Source of the DNA: Candidatus Hydrogenedentota bacterium
GTDB lineage: Bacteria; Hydrogenedentota; Hydrogenedentia; Hydrogenedentales; CAITNO01
DNA length: 9,333 nucleotides
Direction: 5' to 3'
NCBI GenBank assembly: GCA_903822375.1
Contig: CAIJOU010000691.1
Span: 1 to 9,333, forward strand
The notes beneath the pieces were generated by a model, which ran no database searches, was not told the origin of the DNA, and worked only from the letters and a program-made list of their open reading frames with translations. The position numbers and the translations under genes were made by a program. How positions within the stretch are numbered: position 1 is the stretch's first letter; the number at the start of each line of letters is the position of its first letter. Below, one piece after another: positions 1 through 6,249 of the stretch.

Positions 1-135
1 TACCCCCTGAACACCAGTGTCATCGAGGGCATCAACAACAAGATAAAGGTCATCAAGCGAATGGCCTATGGATTCCGTGATGACGAGTATTTCTTCTTAA
101 GAATCCGGGAGGCGTTTCCCGGAATTCGCGGATGA
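1..135 (+). pseudogene. ISL3-type transposase, C-terminal end only (gene enters from the left edge)
   Basis: Frame 1 is open from the first base to a TGA at 133-135 and gives 44 residues. They contain the stretch V-I-E-G-I-N-N-K-I-K-V-I-K-R-M-A-Y-G-F-R, followed by D-D-E-Y-F-F-L-R-I-R. This is the well-known C-terminal signature of DDE transposases of the ISL3 (IS204/IS1001/IS1165) group, including the late catalytic glutamate in the E-G-x-N-N-K motif. The enzyme moves its own insertion sequence by cut-and-paste or copy-type DDE chemistry. The window shows only the tail, so I cannot say whether the whole gene is intact. The element's right terminal repeat should lie shortly after 135, but without the left end I could not define it. 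The tail overlaps the opposite-strand membrane-protein ORF by 70 bp. Confidence 0.85.
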
Positions 136-605
136 ACCTTTCTTACTGCCCTATCCAACTCATCGGCACAACAAAGCGCCTCCGCCAGTTTAACCATATT
201 GGACAATCGACCGCGCACGAGCAGCACGCCGGAATGCGTCTGAAACCTGTGGACAGGAACGGCAAACCTCACCAACTCACCCGTGACAATGGAATCTGCC
301 GTGATTTCGCGCAGCAGGATGGCGTTATTGCATGCCACGCTCCATCCGTCCCCTGTTACCCGAAAGCGCAGCCTTCCTTCATGCAGAGCATAGGTCAACG
401 AAATGAAGATGGCAAGAACAATAGAAATGTAGAGGCCAGCCTGCCAGAACAATTCTCCGCCCTGGCCATGCGCTAAACTGTACCGGGCTGCCAATAGAGC
501 CAGCAGAAAAAGCGGGCCAAAGTACAGTTCGGGCCAGCGTCTGGTGATACTCAGCTCAGTCCGTCCCCCGGTCGTAGCATCCTTCGCTTTTTGCATGAAT
601 GTCAT
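66..605 (-). CDS. Two-helix membrane protein of unknown function, C-terminus antisense to the transposase
   Basis: 179 residues. The sequence shows two hydrophobic segments at about residues 28-44 and 53-73, joined by a short glycine/histidine loop. About 85 residues of soluble, beta-rich-looking sequence follow (about 76-160). That layout resembles small two-helix proteins with a cytoplasmic PH-like or YdbT-like tail, but no diagnostic motif is present and I do not assign a family. The start at 605 overlaps the stop of the upstream 78-aa gene as ATGA, which argues for translational coupling. AAGG lies 5 nt before this ATG. A second ATG at 596 has AGGGAG 11 nt upstream and is a reasonable alternative. 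Residues 158-179 are read antisense to the transposase C-terminus, so the native end was probably lost when the insertion sequence arrived and the present end is borrowed from it. I am fairly sure it is a gene and unsure that it still works. Confidence 0.6.
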   Translation of the reverse strand: MTFMQKAKDATTGGRTELSITRRWPELYFGPLFLLALLAARYSLAHGQGGELFWQAGLYISIVLAIFISLTYALHEGRLRFRVTGDGWSVACNNAILLREITADSIVTGELVRFAVPVHRFQTHSGVLLVRGRLSNMVKLAEALCCADELDRAVRKVHPRIPGNASRILKKKYSSSRNP

Positions 606-838
606 CGCTCCCTTGGTTCCCGTGCCTCATGAACTACACCAACCCAATGCAAAGTTTGGCCTCCAGGCCTCGTAAGTGCTAAGGCACACGGCCCGCTAGT
701 TCCTGTCATAATCGTTACCCTCGTACCCAAGTTGCACTTGGGAATGCAATTGCCCGCCATCTCCAAGAGAAGGCGTGCCCTTGGTGTGCGATCCACTTTT
801 TTCAGACCAAGAATCTCATTTACGACATCAACGGCCAT
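602..838 (-). CDS. Small hypothetical protein, first gene of a two-gene unit
   Basis: 78 residues, not recognised. The N-terminal half is mildly amphipathic (leucine- and arginine-rich, about residues 8-28). The C-terminal half contains a beta-like stretch (about 39-70) with several Gly/Thr turns, and the end is charged (E-A-R-E-P-R-E-R). No signal peptide or membrane segment is visible. The ATG at 838 has GGGGA about 11 nt upstream, a weak ribosome-binding site. Its TGA stop shares four bases (ATGA) with the start of the membrane-protein gene, so the two are probably made from one mRNA in a fixed ratio and may act together. The coupling is the best evidence that this short frame is real. Confidence 0.5.
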   Translation of the reverse strand: MAVDVVNEILGLKKVDRTPRARLLLEMAGNCIPKCNLGTRVTIMTGTSGPCALALTRPGGQTLHWVGVVHEAREPRER

Positions 839-1332
839 AATGACTTAGTCCCCGCTTGTCCCCAAACACGCAATTATGCGCATTCCTCTTATGCTCTGAT
901 TATCTTTCCTTGACCGCTTCGTTTCAACGTTGTGCACCCATGTGTCCTCGCAGACAGTCATTGAGCGATCAGTCGGAATCACCGGGCGGGATGGCTCGGA
1001 CTACGCAGTCATTTCTACACGTTCAGTTTGCACTCGATTTTGGAATCGATTATGCCGAGTTCAGCGCCGTCCGTGAGGAACTGGATTCCCCAACGTCTTA
1101 CAACACCGAACTCTTCCGACAAGAGAAGGCGAATGTGAGAGCCAGGGGGGGATTAACCGCAAATTTTGAAATCAATGTTATCGTTGACGAGCGTATGAAG
1201 GTAGGTTTCGAGAATCATTTGAGCGGTGCGCGAACCCACATCGCAACCTTGAACGGTGGGATTGGGGCCTGTAATTCCTGGCCCTTCTTCTTGACGCCCA
1301 TCAATGCCTTGGCAATGAAAGTGTGCATCAGT
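839..1332. other. Gene-poor stretch with two weak overlapping ORFs
   Basis: No convincing gene is visible in about 490 bp. On the plus strand a frame open from 856 has an internal ATG at 991 and runs to 1368. From about residue 5 to 90 of the shorter version the composition is protein-like, but there is no ribosome-binding site and no motif I recognise. It also runs into the decayed transposase tail on the other strand. On the minus strand 1328-1215 encodes a possible 37-residue basic peptide that starts just after the stop of that tail. Both may be chance frames or relics of a gene cut by the adjacent element. No promoter or hairpin stood out. Confidence 0.2.
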
Positions 1333-1440
1333 CTAACCGGCCTTCGCCACCATCTTCATCCCCAATAACCGTCGAATCTTCACCCTCATCGCCGCCCCGT
1401 CCATCTGGACAATTCCCCGAAGCCGATTCTCCGTCATCCC
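1333..1440 (-). pseudogene. Decayed transposase C-terminal tail, copy 1
   Basis: Reading the minus strand from an ATG at 1437 gives 34 residues ending in TAG at 1333. The core R-G-I-V-Q-M, then I-R-R-L-L-G-M-K-M-V-A-K-A-G, looks like the extreme C-terminus of a DDE transposase of the IS4/IS5 type. The family call is tentative. The frame can be extended upstream through I-E-G, overlapping the GNAT-like gene in another frame, so the junction lies near 1440. A second copy of this tail lies at 2371-2237. In the best 57 bp the two copies agree at roughly 70 percent of positions by eye. No catalytic residues remain, so this is a scar, not a gene. Confidence 0.5.
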
Positions 1441-2093
1441 CTCAATACCAGAATACATGGGTTGTCTATATAATCGTCATGAACGAACCCCAGCGACTTG
1501 AATACGTATCTCGAATGCGGAGTAGTTGCGTTAACCTTTACGGGTCGGGGACAGGCTTCCATCAAGGCAATTACTATCACGTGCCCTACTCCAACCTGAA
1601 AGACCTCTCCACCGACCTCAACCGTCCCCTTCAAATCAGCTTCTCTTCGGGAGTAGCAGTCCACATCAATGACCTCAATCTCAGACCCCACTTCTCTTGT
1701 TACCGCTATGCCATATCCGACGAGCAAACCATCTTCGCAGATTAAGGCTACGGTAATCTTTTCTCCGTTACTGATGCGCTGTGAACACTCTGGAAGATCA
1801 CCTTCACCGTACGGCCGGCTGTACTTAAAAAGGCTATTCCGAGGTATGTCTGGGATCTTTTCAACGCTACCAGTTACAGCAACACTTAATCCATGTTCTG
1901 TTTGGAACGACTTCGTTGTCTTGCTTATGCTCGCGATCAGCTCAGGGGACCGCGCAGTTTCAAATCGACGCTCGCTTGATCGTTCCATCTCCTCTAGAGC
2001 TTGTCCCCACACCTCTTCAGAGAGGGTAAACGGCTCTGGCTCGCTGTCTTCACATCTCGCATGAAGTGTTCGTTTTCGTTGTTCTCGGTTCAT
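1434..2093 (-). CDS. GNAT-like N-acetyltransferase domain protein
   Basis: 219 residues from the ATG at 2093. This start has AAAGGA 10 nt upstream; the frame can be extended to a TTG at 2156, but no good site precedes it. Residues 1-60 are charged, helical and without a recognisable domain. Residues about 113-206 look like the core of a GNAT acetyltransferase, which moves an acetyl group from acetyl-CoA to an amine: a beta strand pair (about 114-133), the strand E-I-E-V-I-D-V-D (138-145), a V-G-V-G-H turn (167-171) where the acetyl-CoA pyrophosphate loop would sit, then N-A-T and S-R-Y-V-F-K-S-L-G-F (194-203), the usual end of the fold. The pyrophosphate loop is imperfect and the substrate is unknown. 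The gene stands alone between two decayed transposase tails of one family, as if carried or trapped by them. Confidence 0.6.
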   Translation of the reverse strand: MNREQRKRTLHARCEDSEPEPFTLSEEVWGQALEEMERSSERRFETARSPELIASISKTTKSFQTEHGLSVAVTGSVEKIPDIPRNSLFKYSRPYGEGDLPECSQRISNGEKITVALICEDGLLVGYGIAVTREVGSEIEVIDVDCYSRREADLKGTVEVGGEVFQVGVGHVIVIALMEACPRPVKVNATTPHSRYVFKSLGFVHDDYIDNPCILVLRG

Positions 2094-2236
2094 TTGCCAC
2101 TCGTCCTTTGAAGCAACAACGCTAGCATATAACTGATTAAAAGCACATGGAATCAATACGGAGAGGAAAGCATATCACTTTCGATTTGTAGTCCACCACA
2201 AGCTAATAGTGGGAGCGGTGCAAATACTGACGTTTT

Positions 2237-2371
2237 CTAAAGATGGCTTAGACCCAAATAGTTAAGGGCAGGACTGCTCCATTCCTTCACCCAGTCTTCG
2301 CTATTCCGACTCCCCAACAACCGCCGAACCGCCACCCGCATCGCCATAAAACTCATCTGGACAATCGCTTG
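2237..2371 (-). pseudogene. Decayed transposase C-terminal tail, copy 2
   Basis: The minus-strand frame reads Q-A-I-V-Q-M-S-F-M-A-M-R-V-A-V-R-R-L-L-G and then 24 further residues to a TAG at 2237. The first 20 residues match copy 1 at 1440-1333 (shared I-V-Q-M, R-V, R-R-L-L-G). After L-L-G the copies diverge and this one reads on into what is probably host DNA. A stop lies about a dozen codons upstream in the same frame, so only the tail is left. The family (IS4/IS5-type DDE transposase) is tentative. Both copies have the same orientation and bracket the GNAT-like gene. Confidence 0.45.
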
Positions 2372-2444
2372 AGACCTATTGAATTCCAACCTTATCGCTC
2401 AGCGAGCACGGCTCTTCTTGGGAATCCATATCGCCGCAGTGCTG

Positions 2445-2585
2445 TTAACAAACGGCTCGGCTTGCCCATCCAAGTACTGCATGTGCGCCATGAATCTCTA
2501 CCTGCACGGCACCCGTCGAATCGGACGGTGCCGTCACCGGCACCGCCTCTTCGTTTTGATTGTTGTCGTCATACAATGTTGTCAT
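2445..2585 (-). CDS. Possible 46-residue acidic peptide
   Basis: ATG at 2585 to TAA at 2445. The N-terminal 25 residues are acidic and polar (D-D-N-N-Q-N-E-E) and the rest is a short beta-like stretch (V-Q-V-E-I-H-G). A GGAG lies about 13 nt upstream of the ATG, too far to be a strong site. It lies downstream of the 268-aa gene in the same orientation, with a strong hairpin between them, and could be a minor second cistron. I do not recognise it; it may be a chance frame. Confidence 0.22.
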   Translation of the reverse strand: MTTLYDDNNQNEEAVPVTAPSDSTGAVQVEIHGAHAVLGWASRAVC

Positions 2586-2618
2586 TGGGAATCATCGTCT
2601 CCATTTCATTCTTTCCTT

Positions 2619-2657
2619 GCCGGTGGGCAAAGCCCAAGGGGGGCTCGGCCCACCGGC
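2619..2657. terminator. Strong two-tier hairpin downstream of the 268-aa gene
   Basis: GCCGGTGGGC at 2619-2628 is perfectly complementary to GCCCACCGGC at 2648-2657 (10 bp). Inside it, AGCCC (2631-2635) pairs with GGGCT (2641-2645) across a 5-nt loop. It lies 43 bp past the stop of the minus-strand 268-aa gene, where a terminator would be expected, but no T run follows in that direction. On the plus strand TTTT follows at 2659-2662. It may act as a terminator or mRNA-stabilising end; the fold is plain, the function is inferred. Confidence 0.55.
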
Positions 2658-2700
2658 GTTTTGATCTCACCGCACCCGCCTGGCGCTGCTCTGCTTCAGG

Positions 2701-3507
2701 TTAATCGGTGGTGGGGTCCTCATCGGGCTCGTAACCCGGGCTGCCGTCGTGGTCGGCCAAAATGCCGAGACCATTCAAGGTCCGGTCCAGAATGACCATT
2801 ACGGGATCATCGTTGTCATCCTGTACACACAGCACGAGTGACGAATTGGCGTATTGGTCGTTCGTCTCGACGAGGTCCGTGGCGTGCTCTAGCGGCAACC
2901 CCGTTTCAAGCCGAAGTAGACACATTTCCGAAACGTTGTTCCACCGCAGGATTCGTGTGAAGTCATTCTCCCCGGTGTCACCGTCCGTCCAGGCTTGTGA
3001 AATAGTGGCCCCCTGAAGGAGCCCCCCTTTGTAGCTGAACGTGACCGTGGTGGTGTATAGGTAGAAGGCGCGCACCGTCCAGTACGGTAACGGCTGGTCC
3101 TCGAATGTCACCCCGTGGCTACCCTTGGCTGTTACGGAAAGCGAGTCGGCGCGGGCCGGCGCGCCCTCGATGCTCTCCATGACCACCATCTTCCGACCGG
3201 CACGGCCATTGGTAACGGTCATCATGACGGGGCCGATGGACTTGGTCGCGAAACGGTGGAGATCCCCCACATTCGACAGGCGGATACCCAGCTTTCGGGC
3301 TTCCAGCTTGAGCACTGCTCGGTCCTGTGCGTTGTAGTAGTCGAGTGATCTTGTAACCTGGATGCCCTGTGGCCCCGTGAAGCATTGGGAGATGGTCGCC
3401 CCCTTATCCCCGAAATAGCCTCTCTCTATTTCGATTGTGGTCTCCGCCACGGTGAGCGTCAGGCCCGTTGTGTTGGCGATGGTTGATGGTTTCGTTCTTG
3501 CTTTCAT
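2701..3507 (-). CDS. Hypothetical protein made of two tandem copies of one domain
   Basis: 268 residues, ATG at 3507 with AAGGGA about 9 nt upstream. I do not recognise the family. Two halves of the protein repeat. T-T-I-E-I..G-A-T-I-S-Q (residues 23-41) aligns with T-T-V-T-F..G-A-T-I-S-Q (153-171). The stretch V-T-R-S-L..L-K-L-E-A (51-70) aligns with F-T-R-I-L..L-R-L-E-T (183-202), and a following beta stretch ending V-V-M (108-110) aligns with V-I-L (238-240). The offset is 130-132 residues throughout, so each repeat spans roughly 115-130 residues. The strand-rich pattern suggests a beta-sandwich-like unit. There is no signal peptide, no membrane segment and no obvious catalytic set. The C-terminus is acidic and disordered (about 252-268, many Asp/Glu/Pro). 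The gene is alone between hairpins at 3542-3571 and 2619-2657. Confidence 0.7.
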   Translation of the reverse strand: MKARTKPSTIANTTGLTLTVAETTIEIERGYFGDKGATISQCFTGPQGIQVTRSLDYYNAQDRAVLKLEARKLGIRLSNVGDLHRFATKSIGPVMMTVTNGRAGRKMVVMESIEGAPARADSLSVTAKGSHGVTFEDQPLPYWTVRAFYLYTTTVTFSYKGGLLQGATISQAWTDGDTGENDFTRILRWNNVSEMCLLRLETGLPLEHATDLVETNDQYANSSLVLCVQDDNDDPVMVILDRTLNGLGILADHDGSPGYEPDEDPTTD

Positions 3508-3541
3508 AACTTGGTTCCCTTATATCGTTGTCATCATGTCG

Positions 3542-3571
3542 TGCGGAGTTGGCATCACAAGCCAACCCGCA
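3542..3571 (-). promoter_or_regulatory. Leader hairpin or operator upstream of the 268-aa gene
   Basis: GTTGGC (3548-3553) and GCCAAC (3561-3566) form a perfect 6-bp inverted repeat across 7 nt. After one bulged A at 3547 the stem continues with TGCGG (3542-3546) pairing CCGCA (3567-3571), 11 bp in all. It ends 34 bp before the ATG at 3507, in the 5' leader or promoter of that gene. As DNA it could bind a dimeric repressor; as RNA it would be a stable leader stem. Confidence 0.4.
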
Positions 3572-3664
3572 ACTGTGTAATCGTAGGGAAGGTAGGGTGT
3601 CTGTGAATATGCACTTCTTGAATGCAGTTCACGACAGTCATACGTGTTCTTGAAAAATGGGGGC

Positions 3665-3695
3665 TTGACACAGAGGTATGGGGTGATGGTATATA
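3665..3695 (+). promoter_or_regulatory. Sigma-70-like promoter candidate pointing right
   Basis: A consensus -35 TTGACA at 3665-3670 is followed after 19 bp by TATATA at 3690-3695. The spacing is 1-2 bp longer than ideal. No credible plus-strand gene lies downstream; the first structure met is the perfect inverted repeat at 3733-3761, and beyond it transcription would run antisense to the paralog gene at 4821-3883. Confidence 0.35.
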
Positions 3696-3732
3696 GGCCG
3701 ATAGTCCCTGGCGAGAACCGTCAAAAGACTGT

Positions 3733-3761
3733 CACCCCGAAAACATGGCGTTTTCGGGGTG
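3733..3761. repeat. Perfect 12-bp inverted repeat with a 5-nt loop
   Basis: CACCCCGAAAAC (3733-3744) and GTTTTCGGGGTG (3750-3761) are exact reverse complements separated by ATGGC. Neither side is followed directly by a T run, so it is not a textbook terminator, though it lies 122 bp beyond the stop of the minus-strand gene ending at 3883. It could be a factor-independent transcript end with poor tail, a mobile-element end, or a protein-binding palindrome. About 38 bp separate it from the TATATA box of the plus-strand promoter candidate. Confidence 0.6.
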
Positions 3762-3882
3762 TAGAATCTTAGGGGTGTTGCTCGGTGCAGGGCCGTTACG
3801 TGCTGAACGATCTGAAGGGGTGTGGGACGGTGTCTTGGGTGGGATCAGGCTCCGTTCAGGCGTGGGCCCACAGGCCGGAAGG

Positions 3883-4821
3883 TTAGTTACTCCCACCTTT
3901 GCGGCGGCCGAGCCCATGCTCCTGCAGCAGGCGATAGATGGGCTCAACCATGCGCTCATTCACATACTCGAACTTGCCGCCCTCGCTGGATATTTCTATT
4001 GGCGAGTTATATTTCTTATTGATACTCGTGGCCATATCCGTCAGAGTTATCTTGTCATCGTTGGCTCTCATTTCTTCCGCATCAGATAAAACTGCATCCC
4101 GGATCTTTTTCAGCATACCGTGGGATAGCCCGGCCTTTCTGGCCTTCGAGATGCGCATAGCCTCCTTGTCCTCTTCGGAAAGGACAACTCCCACGGTGTG
4201 GGCGAGCCGCTTCACTTCTGCCGGAAAGTGCTTATTGATATCGTCCACTTTGCTGTACTTTCCAACAGTACGGGCCGCACCGGAAGCCGCAATGGCATCG
4301 AGGAAGGCACTGCGGGCACGCTTGGTCACACGGCGCGCACCTTCGGTGAATTCAAGACAGTGCCGAGCCCGCAAGCGCGCCGCCACAAGCATGCGGAAGA
4401 ACAACGGAAGCGCATAGATGTCCGTCTCGCAAAACCCTTGATGAATCCTTTCGCCCGTGGCAACAAACTGGGCGGCCTTGAGGAACCTGCGCTGCTCGTC
4501 GGACATGCCAATCTCCGCGTTCACCCCGTTCATGATGACAAGCGTCCAGTTGACCGTATGGCTGAATACGTCCCTTCGCTCGCCGCGCTGCTGCCGTTGC
4601 TTTGCAGTCTCAATCATGGTTCTGGCGTCCTGCCCATCGGTTATTCCGTGATACTTGTAAACTTCAACGCGAATCTGATCCTCGCAGGCCGCTTCTTCCT
4701 CCTCGGTAGGGATCTCCCCTTTGAGCATTCCATCGGCGTAGTCAATGACCCTCTTACACGCATCGCGCATCGTGTCAATGGAATACGTCTGCCGGCGCGT
4801 TTGTCCTGCCCCTTTACCCAT
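3883..4821 (-). CDS. Second member of a tandem paralog pair, unknown family
   Basis: 312 residues, ATG at 4821 with GAAGGG 8 nt upstream. I do not recognise the family. Residues 13-225 align along their length with the upstream neighbour: shared L-L/M-K-G-E-I.T-E-E-E (about 33-43), T-V-N-x-T..I-M-x-G-x-N-x-E-I-x-M-S.E-Q-R-R (89-112), L-P..F-R-M-L-V.A-R-L-R-A (139-152) and F-L-D-A..A-A-R.V-G-K-Y.K.D (173-193), H-F-P (198-200). The sequence is helical and charged, with no signal peptide or clear membrane span. Relative to its paralog it has a longer charged insert at about 63-86 and an extra C-terminal part (226-312) that includes I-T-L-T-D-M-A-T-S-I-N-K-K-Y, which could be a helix-turn-helix or other small binding module. 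Its start overlaps the stop of the paralog by 8 bp, so both are made from one mRNA. Likely an intracellular complex of two related subunits; that is inference. Confidence 0.7.
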   Translation of the reverse strand: MGKGAGQTRRQTYSIDTMRDACKRVIDYADGMLKGEIPTEEEEAACEDQIRVEVYKYHGITDGQDARTMIETAKQRQQRGERRDVFSHTVNWTLVIMNGVNAEIGMSDEQRRFLKAAQFVATGERIHQGFCETDIYALPLFFRMLVAARLRARHCLEFTEGARRVTKRARSAFLDAIAASGAARTVGKYSKVDDINKHFPAEVKRLAHTVGVVLSEEDKEAMRISKARKAGLSHGMLKKIRDAVLSDAEEMRANDDKITLTDMATSINKKYNSPIEISSEGGKFEYVNERMVEPIYRLLQEHGLGRRKGGSN

Positions 4822-5554
4822 TTTGCGGGCCCTTCCGTTTGGCCGGACTATGACGGCGGGGATTACGTCTGACCAGTGACGAGGCCGACCCTGCCCCAGA
4901 TGCTGCGGCAGCTCTTCTGTCTACCAAGATGCGCATTTCAACGATGGTTTCTTCGGGCAGGGTGATCTTCAGAGCGGCAGAAAATGCGCCCATCTCTCCC
5001 GGAAAGTGCCCGAGGATCTCGTCGGTCTTGTCGTACTTTCCGACCAGGCGGGCGGCGACAAGGGCCGCGAGGGCATCGAGGAAGACGCTGGTATTATGCT
5101 CAGCCACACTGGATGCGCTCTCGGTAAGCGCCAGAAAGTCCTTTGCACGCAAGCGCGCCACCACCAGCATGCGGAAGAGCATGGGAAGAAGGCAGAGTTC
5201 CACCTTGGTGTACCCCCTGAGCATTCTCATGCCGAAGACGGTGTACATGTCGGCCTTGTGCCGTCTGCGCTGTTCGCGGGACATGTTGATCTCCACGTTC
5301 AGCCCGCTCATGATGGCGTACGTGCAGTTGACTGTGTCGGTAGGGGCCCTCCCCGTTCTGCCACCGTGCCCGGCGGCACTCCGGTAGTAGTTGTTGACTA
5401 TGCGGCGGACCTGCTCCTCATATGCCACTCTCTCCTCCTCGGTTATTATCTCCCCCTTGAGCAGCGAATCGGTGAAGGCAATAATCTCGTCGCAGGCATT
5501 GCGCATCTCTGGAATGGACGATGTGCAGCGTTGTGTCTCCGTCTCTTCGTTCAT
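4814..5554 (-). CDS. First member of the tandem paralog pair, unknown family
   Basis: 246 residues from the ATG at 5554, chosen because its N-terminus then lines up with that of the downstream paralog. No good ribosome-binding site precedes it. An ATG at 5566 is equally possible, and a GTG at 5677 in the same frame would add 41 residues rich in Ser/Gly/Pro, with AGGGA 13 nt upstream. Residues 12-209 match residues 14-224 of the neighbour. The central block with L-L-P-M-L-F-R-M-L-V-V-A-R-L-R-A (122-137) is amphipathic and strongly conserved between the two, so it may be the core helix of the fold. The C-terminus (about 213-246) is Ala/Ser/Arg-rich and basic, unlike that of the partner. The stop and the next start overlap by 8 bp. 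I see no catalytic motif and assign no function. Confidence 0.65.
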   Translation of the reverse strand: MNEETETQRCTSSIPEMRNACDEIIAFTDSLLKGEIITEEERVAYEEQVRRIVNNYYRSAAGHGGRTGRAPTDTVNCTYAIMSGLNVEINMSREQRRRHKADMYTVFGMRMLRGYTKVELCLLPMLFRMLVVARLRAKDFLALTESASSVAEHNTSVFLDALAALVAARLVGKYDKTDEILGHFPGEMGAFSAALKITLPEETIVEMRILVDRRAAAASGAGSASSLVRRNPRRHSPAKRKGPQNG

Positions 5555-5967
5555 TCTACCAGCCATTTCGTTTGATAGTGTCGAACCCCCGAAGGAAGAA
5601 TTGTATCCCGCCAGCGTCGGATTCTGGGAACTCTCCGTGGGCGGCCTCCAGTATCCACCGGGGGACGGAGTGAACACAACCGCCGCCGGTTCCCTGGCCG
5701 CGCTTGTCCCTGGCGGCTGCCGTCGGCGCCTTCGGCATCGAGTTCATCCGGCCCACACTGCGCTGCGCGAACGCACCGGCCATGTGCAACCGCTTCCACT
5801 TCCAAGGTCTGCGAAACCCATCTCACCCGACAACGCTCCGCGCCCATGCGGAACGGGCAGAAGCCTCCTTTTTTTTGGTGCGCTTCCGCGGAACTTGCGC
5901 TTGCAGCAAGGCGAGAATCGCCTGCCCCCTGCAAAACTCGCATTGGTCCTGCCTGCAGACAGACGGA

Positions 5968-6019
5968 AAAAGGCGACATGTTCCATTTATAAGTATATAT
6001 ATGGAAGACGTCGCCTTTT
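5968..6019. terminator. Long imperfect hairpin with A-flank and T-flank (two-way terminator form)
   Basis: AAAAGGCGAC (5968-5977) pairs perfectly with GTCGCCTTTT (6010-6019). After a small mismatch the stem resumes with TTCCAT (5981-5986) and ATGGAA (6001-6006), then a TTAT-type AT-rich tip near 5988-5999. The outer A/T arms mean that a transcript from either side would show a GC stem followed by U residues. It is one of the few AT-rich spots in a GC-rich region. No gene end lies close by on either strand, so its job is unclear. Confidence 0.45.
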
Positions 6020-6249
6020 CTGGGTGTGCCAGCTCGGCCAGAGGATGCAATGACTGCACGGTGCGCAAAGCGGAAGCCCTGAAGGCTCTCTGCCAATGCA
6101 CCGTCGAAAAGCCCGCGCCAACTGCAAAACAACCCTCTGTGCCAAAAGAAGAACCCGCCGCCGGACTGGAGGTGGAGCGACACTTGCGTTTCACGGCGGG
6201 GCAGAAACCACCTCACCCATCCCACCCATTCACGGAGGCCGTGCATTGA
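6001..6249 (+). CDS. Possible small cysteine-rich protein
   Basis: 82 residues, ATG at 6001, TGA at 6247-6249. Five cysteines lie in the first 36 residues (S-G-C, G-C-N-D-C, L-C-Q-C), followed by a proline/lysine/glutamate linker-like part and a His/Pro end. The Cys spacing could hold a metal, but it matches no family I know. No ribosome-binding site is present and the ATG sits inside the stem of the hairpin at 5968-6019, which speaks against efficient translation. The frame is also open further upstream. A chance frame in GC-rich DNA is as likely. Confidence 0.2.
   Translation: MEDVAFSGCASSARGCNDCTVRKAEALKALCQCTVEKPAPTAKQPSVPKEEPAAGLEVERHLRFTAGQKPPHPSHPFTEAVH

Noticed and set aside
2369..2795. 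Plus-strand frames of 111 and 138 codons
   Set aside because: They cross the end of the well-supported 268-aa gene, a strong hairpin and a transposase relic, and overlap each other.
3938..4872. Plus-strand frames opposite the paralog genes
   Set aside because: Mirror frames of two genes supported by mutual similarity; no start signals.
5704..6000. Plus-strand frame upstream of the cysteine-rich ORF
   Set aside because: No start signal or recognisable domain; only the part after 6001 looked faintly coding.
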